Shown: in pieces, positions 5,604-9,979 of the stretch
Position numbering within the stretch: position 1 is the first letter of the stretch
How the letters are laid out: each line of letters starts with the position of its first letter
From: Betaproteobacteria bacterium
Lineage (GTDB): Bacteria; Pseudomonadota; Gammaproteobacteria; Burkholderiales; Eutrophovitaceae
Length of the DNA stretch: 9,979 nt
Direction of reading: 5' to 3'
Assembly (NCBI GenBank): GCA_009886305.1
Contig: QXZO01000233.1
Location: 1 to 9,979 of the forward strand
The notes under the pieces: generated by a model
The model's input: only the letters and a program-made list of their open reading frames with translations
Database searches by the model: none
What the model was told of the DNA's origin: nothing
Made by a program: the position numbers and the translations under genes

Positions 5604-7877
5604 TTATCCGTGCATGAGTTTTGCTAGAACTTTGGGTGGAGAAAGCGGCAGTTCATCGAACCGTTTATTTGTTGCCCTAGATACCGCGTTCGAGATGGCC
5701 GCAAGCGGTGGAATGATCGGCGTTTCGCCAACGCCTCTGACCCCGTAAGGGTGATTTGGATTTGGCACTTCAACAATGACAGTGTCTATCATTGGAACGT
5801 CGGAACAGACAGGTATACGATAGTCTAAGAATCCAGTGTTTTCCAACTCTCCTTTATCGTTATATACATATTCTTCATTAAGTGCCCATCCTATTCCTTG
5901 AACCGCACCTCCTTGCAATTGCCCCTCAACATAGGCTGGGTGAATAGCCTTTCCTGCATCCTGAATCGCTGTGTAACGAATGATGGAGACCCGCCCGGTC
6001 TCTTCGTCTACTTCAACGTCCACGATGTGCGTTCCCAAGCTTGGTCCAGCACCAGTAACGTTCATAGAGCAATTGGCCATGATTGGTCCGCCTGTTTTCC
6101 CGGCTTGTTTTGCGATTTGCGCAAGACTCATTGTTTTGGGCTCATCTCCTGAAATCAAACGAGCATGACCATCAACCCATTCAACTTGATCAAGAGACAC
6201 CTCCCAAAGTAACGCTGCTCGCTTTTTAAGTTCCCCTATTGCCTCTCTAGTAGATTCAACTACTGTTGTTCCGGTAGAGAACGTAGCTCGGCTGCCGCCC
6301 GTCAGAAAATTGAAGCCAAGAGAATTAGTATCACCGATGATGGGTTTGATTAGCTCCATCGGAACGCCGAGCTCTTCAGATGCCATCATCGCCATGGATG
6401 CTCGTGAACCGCCGATGTCGGGCGTACCTAGGGTAAGTCCTACCGTGCCATCTTCATTAATTGTAATTGATGAACTTGTTTCCCCACCAATATTGAACCA
6501 GAATCCTGAGGCCACACCTCGAGCTTGGTTAGGACCAAGTGGAGCTGAGTAATGCGGATGGTTTTTAGCTGCCTCAAGTGTTTCAATCATTCCGATCGGT
6601 CCGAGCTTAGGGCCATAGGGAGCAACAGTCCCCTCTTTAGCCGCATTTTTGAGTCGTAAATCAACGGGGTCTATGCCAATTTTTATCGCAATTTCATCAA
6701 TGACACTCTCGACTCCATATTCTGAAATAGGGCCTCCAGGAGCACGATATGCCGCTACTTTGGGACGATTTACTACGATATCGTATCCGACTGCGCGGAC
6801 ATTGGTTAGATCATAGGGTGCGAATGCACACATTGCGCCCGGGCCAACGGGGGCACCCTGAAACGCTCCAGCTTGATATTTCAAGATGCAGTCTCCAGCG
6901 GTTATTTTTCCATCATTCTTAACGCCAATTTTCACCCATACTTTCGCTCCAGATGTTGGCCCACTGGAGGTAAATACTTCTGCTCGATTCATCTCCATTT
7001 TTACAGGACGGCAGGACTTTCTTGATAACGCAAGCGCCAAAGGCTCAAGATAAACAACTGTTTTTCCGCCAAATCCGCCGCCAATTTCTGAAGCTGTTAC
7101 ACGAATTTGCGCTGCATTAAAGCCAAGGAGTTTAGAGCAGAAATTCCGCACTACAAAAGGTCCTTGAGTTGTACACCACAACTCAGCCTGACCATCTTCC
7201 GAGACGCTGGCTAAGCAGGCATGAGGTTCGATATACCCTTGGTGTACCTGCTGCGTTGTAAATTCTCTTTCAACTATTAAATCTGCTTCGGAGAACCCTT
7301 TCTCAACATCTCCAAAGCCGAACTCGACGCGTTTTGCCACGTTTGACGCTGATGTCGGTACAGGCTCGACCCCAATCGTTATCATATCGTCGTGCAGTAA
7401 TGGTGCATCGGGTTTTTCCGCGTCCTCGACTTCTAAGACATGAGGTAATACTTCATATTTCACATCTATTAGAGCTAGCGCTTGTTCTGCGACATCTTCG
7501 TCTGTAGCTGCGACAGCCGCGACAGTGTGTCCAACATATAGGACCTTTTCTCGAGCCATGACATTTCGAGTGATGTCCTTCATGTTTACGACCATTTCCC
7601 CATTAGGCACAAATTCTGACGGGAAGTCCTCAAAGTCGACCGAGGTGACGATTGCTTTTACCCCTTTAAGGCTCTCTGCTTTGCTGGTATCGATAGAGAG
7701 GATTTTCGCATGAGCATAAGGGCTTCTTAGCACTCGCCCTACTAACATATTCGGGAGGGATTTGTCTGCGCCAAATAATGCCCTACCAGTAACTTTATCA
7801 ACCCCATCAGGCCTTGCAGGTCGTGAGCCAACAATTTTTAAGGCCCGCTCAAGGTTAGTTTGAGTCATGTCATTCAT
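5604..7877 (-). CDS. Molybdenum hydroxylase large (molybdopterin-binding) subunit, xanthine dehydrogenase family
   Basis: This is the 757-residue catalytic subunit of a three-subunit molybdenum hydroxylase. Such enzymes insert oxygen from water into C-H bonds of N-heterocycles, aldehydes, CO or aromatic thioesters. The N-terminal domain starts SRPARPDGVDKVTG and RSPYAHAKIL. The cofactor region has YIEPHA (215-220), TTQGP (236-240), IGGGFGGK (265-272), AYRAPGGP (376-383) and EGQLQGGAVQGIGWAL (651-666). GVRGVGETP (712-720) carries the catalytic Glu at 718. The position of the purine-binding Glu of xanthine oxidase (next residue after GGGFGGK) is Thr273. The loop is AYRAPGG, not the AYRCSFR of form I or AYRGAGR of form II CO dehydrogenases. 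The usual GQG Moco contact appears as GGSR (489-492). The substrate is therefore unassigned. The ATG at 7877 is supported by AAGGA 7 nt upstream. There is no signal peptide, so it should be cytosolic. Confidence 0.93.
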   Translation of the reverse strand: MNDMTQTNLERALKIVGSRPARPDGVDKVTGRALFGADKSLPNMLVGRVLRSPYAHAKILSIDTSKAESLKGVKAIVTSVDFEDFPSEFVPNGEMVVNMKDITRNVMAREKVLYVGHTVAAVAATDEDVAEQALALIDVKYEVLPHVLEVEDAEKPDAPLLHDDMITIGVEPVPTSASNVAKRVEFGFGDVEKGFSEADLIVEREFTTQQVHQGYIEPHACLASVSEDGQAELWCTTQGPFVVRNFCSKLLGFNAAQIRVTASEIGGGFGGKTVVYLEPLALALSRKSCRPVKMEMNRAEVFTSSGPTSGAKVWVKIGVKNDGKITAGDCILKYQAGAFQGAPVGPGAMCAFAPYDLTNVRAVGYDIVVNRPKVAAYRAPGGPISEYGVESVIDEIAIKIGIDPVDLRLKNAAKEGTVAPYGPKLGPIGMIETLEAAKNHPHYSAPLGPNQARGVASGFWFNIGGETSSSITINEDGTVGLTLGTPDIGGSRASMAMMASEELGVPMELIKPIIGDTNSLGFNFLTGGSRATFSTGTTVVESTREAIGELKKRAALLWEVSLDQVEWVDGHARLISGDEPKTMSLAQIAKQAGKTGGPIMANCSMNVTGAGPSLGTHIVDVEVDEETGRVSIIRYTAIQDAGKAIHPAYVEGQLQGGAVQGIGWALNEEYVYNDKGELENTGFLDYRIPVCSDVPMIDTVIVEVPNPNHPYGVRGVGETPIIPPLAAISNAVSRATNKRFDELPLSPPKVLAKLMHG

Positions 7878-7884
7878 GTTGAAT

Positions 7885-7889
7885 TCCTT
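7885..7889 (-). promoter_or_regulatory. Ribosome binding site of the molybdopterin subunit gene
   Basis: On the minus strand AAGGA lies 7 nt before the ATG at 7877. It decides that start over the internal ATG at codon 4 of the same frame. Confidence 0.7.
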
Positions 7890-7909
7890 TTTCTCTAAAG
7901 TCTAAATCT

Positions 7910-8386
7910 TCAGGTATTTCTGGTTTCTGCTGCAACTTCGAGTACGGCACGTACGATCTTATCGTATCCGGTGCATCGACATAAGTTACCAGCCAACCAA
8001 AATCGTACTTCTTCTTCGCTAGGGTTTTTATTTTTTTCCAAAAGCGCTTTTGCAGCGACTAAAACGCCTGGTGTACAGATGCCACACTGAAGCGCGGCAA
8101 GGTCGATAAATTTTTGTTGTAAAGGGTCTAGCGATGACCCAGAGGATAATCCTTCAATCGTTTCGATTTCTTTACCGTTGGCTTCCACTCCCAGGACGAG
8201 ACAGGCGCAAACCAATCGATCATCCATCATCACGCTGCAGGCTCCACAATCTCCAGTGGCGCATCCCTCTTTGCTACCCTTAAGGTCTAGCTCGTGTCTT
8301 AAAACATCGAGAAGGGTTTGTTGTGTATTGCAGAGAAATTCATAACTATCGCCGTTAATGTGTGTTGAAACATGTGTTTTTGACAT
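7910..8386 (-). CDS. Molybdenum hydroxylase small subunit with two [2Fe-2S] clusters
   Basis: This 158-residue electron-transfer subunit carries electrons from the molybdenum site to FAD. The N-terminal plant-ferredoxin-type domain binds one cluster through Cys42, Cys47, Cys50 and Cys62 (GCATGDCGACS and the later VCAC). The C-terminal four-helix domain binds the other through QCGICTPG (100-107) and NLCRCTGY (134-141). All eight ligands are present and the length is standard for CoxS/XdhC-type small subunits, so the protein looks intact. It begins 22 bp after the FAD subunit and ends 32 bp before the molybdopterin subunit, in the order FAD, Fe-S, Mo. The ATG at 8386 is preceded by a modest GAGAG site. 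The subunit type is certain, but it says little about the substrate of the complex. Confidence 0.97.
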   Translation of the reverse strand: MSKTHVSTHINGDSYEFLCNTQQTLLDVLRHELDLKGSKEGCATGDCGACSVMMDDRLVCACLVLGVEANGKEIETIEGLSSGSSLDPLQQKFIDLAALQCGICTPGVLVAAKALLEKNKNPSEEEVRFWLAGNLCRCTGYDKIVRAVLEVAAETRNT

Positions 8387-8408
8387 TTTTTGCTCTCAAG
8401 TCCGTATA

Positions 8409-9263
8409 TTAATGGTTCGTTGCTCGCTCATATGCGATCGTGAGGGTCCGCTTTGCAAGCACGCCTGCAATTTTTGTTCGATATTCGATGGTGCCGCGTT
8501 TATCTTTGATCGGGCTGCAAGCGGACTCGGCAATTGAAACTAATTTATTTATTGAGTCTTCATTTGGCTCTTTACCGATAAAGATATCTTCTAGGCCATT
8601 AAGAGTAACCTGGGTGGGAGCTATCGCACCCAATGATATTCGAATAGATGTGATTTTTTTATTTTTATCCACGCTAACCGAAGCACCTGCACCAACTACC
8701 GCAATATCCATTTCGCTGCGTGGAATTAAACGAAGGTACGCATCGCCTGAGCCGCTTTGGGGCTTTGGAAGTTTAAATCCAAGAATAAATTCTCCTTTTT
8801 TGAGAACAGTGGCCCCGGGGGATACAACAATATTTTCTATGGGCTCTTCTCGTTCCCCCGTTTGTCCTGAGATAATACAAGTCCCATTCGCGGCGATCAG
8901 AGCGGGCACGCTATCGGCCGCCGGAGAAGCGTTACACAAATTACCGCCCAGAGTCGCACGCCCTTGAATTTGAGTAGATCCGATTAGCGATAATGCCTCC
9001 ACGACTCCCGGCCAGTCTCGATGTAAGGACTCGTGTTCGACGATTTCCGCACAGGGTGTCGCTGCACCGATCCACCATCCATCAGTTGATTCCTCGATAC
9101 TCGTGATTTTAGGGACTTGCTTTATGTCAACAACAACACTAGGTGATACGAATTTAGTTTTTAATTTGACAAGTAAATCAGTTCCTCCCGCTAGGGCGAA
9201 TGCGCCATCTTGAACTAGCGCTTTACTCGCCTCGATAGCCGTCTTTGGTGCAACATACTCCAT
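8409..9263 (-). CDS. Molybdenum hydroxylase medium (FAD-binding) subunit
   Basis: This is the FAD subunit (284 residues from the chosen ATG), which passes electrons from the iron-sulfur clusters to the final acceptor. It has the two FAD-binding motifs of the PCMH-type fold: AGGTDLLV (25-32) and ATLGGNLCNASPAADS (103-118). Both closely fit CoxM/XDH medium subunits. PRSEMDIAVVGAG (181-193) and the C-terminal EYRTKIAGVLAKRTL (260-274) are also usual. No insertion for the extra [4Fe-4S] cluster of 4-hydroxybenzoyl-CoA reductase is present. The frame extends 8 codons further to a GTG at 9287. The ATG at 9263 gives the family N-terminus (MEYVAPKT) and has GGGGA at 8 nt, so I prefer it. It is the first gene of the operon, and a perfect inverted repeat lies just upstream. 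Whether the acceptor is NAD+, quinone or oxygen cannot be read. Confidence 0.95.
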   Translation of the reverse strand: MEYVAPKTAIEASKALVQDGAFALAGGTDLLVKLKTKFVSPSVVVDIKQVPKITSIEESTDGWWIGAATPCAEIVEHESLHRDWPGVVEALSLIGSTQIQGRATLGGNLCNASPAADSVPALIAANGTCIISGQTGEREEPIENIVVSPGATVLKKGEFILGFKLPKPQSGSGDAYLRLIPRSEMDIAVVGAGASVSVDKNKKITSIRISLGAIAPTQVTLNGLEDIFIGKEPNEDSINKLVSIAESACSPIKDKRGTIEYRTKIAGVLAKRTLTIAYERATNH

Positions 9264-9271
9264 GATGTTTT

Positions 9272-9276
9272 TCCCC
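9272..9276 (-). promoter_or_regulatory. Ribosome binding site deciding the FAD-subunit start
   Basis: GGGGA on the minus strand lies 8 nt before the ATG at 9263. It favours this start over the in-frame GTG at 9287, which would put the initiation region on top of the inverted repeat. Confidence 0.55.
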
Positions 9277-9290
9277 GTAAATAACACTAG

Positions 9291-9317
9291 ATGGTATTTT
9301 TAGCACAAAAATACCAT
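9291..9317. promoter_or_regulatory. Perfect inverted repeat, candidate operator of the molybdenum-hydroxylase operon
   Basis: Two 11-bp arms, ATGGTATTTTT (9291-9301) and AAAAATACCAT (9307-9317), are exact reverse complements around the 5-bp spacer AGCAC. The site lies 27 bp upstream of the first codon of the FAD-subunit gene. The matching outer half-sites (ATGGTAT) are about two helical turns apart, as suits a dimeric regulator bound to one DNA face. An AT-rich stem with no following T-run makes a terminator unlikely. The regulator is not in the window and I do not recognise the motif. Confidence 0.7.
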
Positions 9318-9326
9318 GTTACGTGA

Positions 9327-9354
9327 ATTTTAAGACATTTTGACCGAGAGACAC
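9327..9354 (-). promoter_or_regulatory. Weak candidate promoter of the molybdenum-hydroxylase operon
   Basis: On the minus strand GTGTCT (9354-9349, 3 of 6 against TTGACA) and TAAAAT (9332-9327, 5 of 6 against TATAAT) are 16 bp apart. Transcription would start near 9320, which places the inverted repeat at the start site, a usual position for a repressor. The -35 match is poor, so a regulated or alternative promoter is equally possible. The rest of the gap (9355-9445) holds only an AT-rich patch (TTTATATTTTTATA, 9383-9396) and no gene. Confidence 0.25.
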
Positions 9355-9445
9355 TCGTTTTGGTTAGACGTTTCAGCCGATGTTTATATTTTTATAGCGA
9401 AGACTCGTCTCCAAATTCCTGCTGGATGCATAGAGCCAGCAAGAC

Positions 9446-9979
9446 TCATAGTTCAATGCGCGTGCCGAGTTCAACAACTCGGTTGGCTGGTAGCTTGAAA
9501 AAGCTGATTGCGCTAGCAGAATTTCTTGACATCAGAGCGAATAATTTTTCGCGCCACAGAGCCATATCTTTTCCTAACTTCGGAACCAGGGTTTGTCTGG
9601 AGAGAAAATATGACGTCTCCATTACATTGAAGTCGAGTCCAGAGGAAGCGCACAGCTCAAGTGCTGCTGGGATATCTGGTTGGTCTTTGAAGCCGTAGCG
9701 AACAAGGATTTTATGGAATTCTTCTGTGATTGACTCAACCACGACGCGCTCCTTATCTGAGACGTGCGGTATTTCCTCAGTACTTACCGTTAGGAGAACA
9801 ACACGTTCATGTAGGACTTTGTTGTGATTGAGATTGTGTAGCATTGCGTGGGGTACTGTGTTTGAGGAAGTAGTCATGAAAACTGCCGTGCCTGACACTC
9901 TTTGAGGAGGGTATGTTGCTAAGCTAGTTAAAAAGGGTTCGAGCTCCAGTGCATCAGGGGCCAGCTCTCTAGCCAGTCC
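9446..9979 (-). CDS. kup: Kup-type potassium uptake protein, C-terminal part only
   Basis: Kup/HAK/KT transporters import K+ across the inner membrane, probably with H+. Only the C-terminal 177 residues are in the window. The frame is open to the window edge, beyond the GTG at 9898, which is an internal Val codon and not a start. The visible part opens with ELEPFLTSLATYPPQRVSG and then GTAVFMT. It continues with AMLHNLNHNKVLHERVVLL, a YGFKDQPDIPAAL stretch and SYFLSRQTLVP. It closes with WREKLFALMSRNS and the terminal LPANRVVELGTRIEL. These are the conserved blocks of the cytosolic C-terminal domain of Kup. The transmembrane core lies outside the window. It is co-oriented with the molybdenum-hydroxylase operon, 182 bp upstream of the FAD-subunit start, and probably unrelated in function. 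No convincing terminator follows it. Confidence 0.95.
   Translation of the reverse strand, partial: GLARELAPDALELEPFLTSLATYPPQRVSGTAVFMTTSSNTVPHAMLHNLNHNKVLHERVVLLTVSTEEIPHVSDKERVVVESITEEFHKILVRYGFKDQPDIPAALELCASSGLDFNVMETSYFLSRQTLVPKLGKDMALWREKLFALMSRNSASAISFFKLPANRVVELGTRIEL

Noticed and set aside
8440..8967. 175-codon open frame on the plus strand
   Set aside because: It lies wholly opposite the well-supported FAD-subunit gene and its product matches no family I recognise. It is an antisense shadow.
5604..9263. Identification as CO dehydrogenase (coxMSL) or xanthine dehydrogenase (xdh)
   Set aside because: The gene order fits coxMSL, but the loop is neither AYRCSFR nor AYRGAGR, and the xanthine-binding Glu position is Thr. 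Neither specific name is supported.
9264..9287. Upstream GTG start for the FAD subunit
   Set aside because: It adds 8 residues outside the family N-terminus, begins 4 bp from the inverted repeat, and has a poorer ribosome binding site than the ATG at 9263.
9345..9357. Small inverted repeat CGAG-N5-CTCG upstream of the molybdenum-hydroxylase operon
   Set aside because: Arms of 4 bp are too short to stand out from chance, unlike the 11-bp repeat nearby.
9421..9440. GCTGG/CCAGC inverted repeat just after the kup stop
   Set aside because: It has only a 5-bp stem with a 10-nt loop and no T-run on the kup strand, so chance is a sufficient explanation.
9360..9698. 112-codon open frame on the plus strand opposite kup
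   Set aside because: It overlaps the conserved Kup C-terminal coding region, and there is no ribosome binding site or family resemblance.

Overview
The window looks like a chromosomal segment of a Gram-negative bacterium, most likely a member of the Pseudomonadota. It carries lgt, a monofunctional peptidoglycan glycosyltransferase (mtgA) and a Kup-type potassium transporter. The aroE-mtgA overlap resembles an arrangement I associate with Betaproteobacteria. Base composition looks AT-leaning (judged by eye, not counted), so a marine or freshwater lineage is possible, but I cannot name a genus. No mobile elements, tRNA or rRNA genes, or CRISPR arrays are visible.

Layout, left to right. (1) Plus strand, 2-1939: the 3' part of aroE (shikimate dehydrogenase), overlapping mtgA by ATGA, then lgt 10 bp later. 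This is a housekeeping run for chorismate and cell-envelope synthesis. (2) Plus strand, 2018-5315: mtnP, apt, mtnA and an SDR oxidoreductase, closely spaced and probably one transcript from a candidate sigma70-like promoter at 1966-1994. MtnP splits 5'-methylthioadenosine into adenine and methylthioribose-1-phosphate. Apt returns the adenine to AMP and MtnA isomerises the sugar phosphate to methylthioribulose-1-phosphate. None of the later methionine-salvage genes (mtnB/C/D/E) lies in the window. (3) Minus strand, 9263-5341: a three-subunit molybdenum hydroxylase in the order FAD subunit, 2Fe-2S subunit, molybdopterin subunit, followed by a MoaD/ThiS-like small protein ending in Gly-Gly-Gly. 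This operon converges on the SDR gene with only 25 bp between the stop codons. (4) Minus strand, 9979-9446: the C-terminal part of a Kup potassium transporter.

Two things stand out. First, a perfect 11-bp inverted repeat with a 5-bp spacer lies just upstream of the molybdenum-hydroxylase operon and looks like an operator. Second, the catalytic subunit keeps the general molybdenum-hydroxylase core but lacks residues that mark xanthine dehydrogenase and CO dehydrogenase. Its substrate is therefore unknown, and it travels with its own sulfur-carrier-like protein. These two together are the best candidates for something undescribed here.
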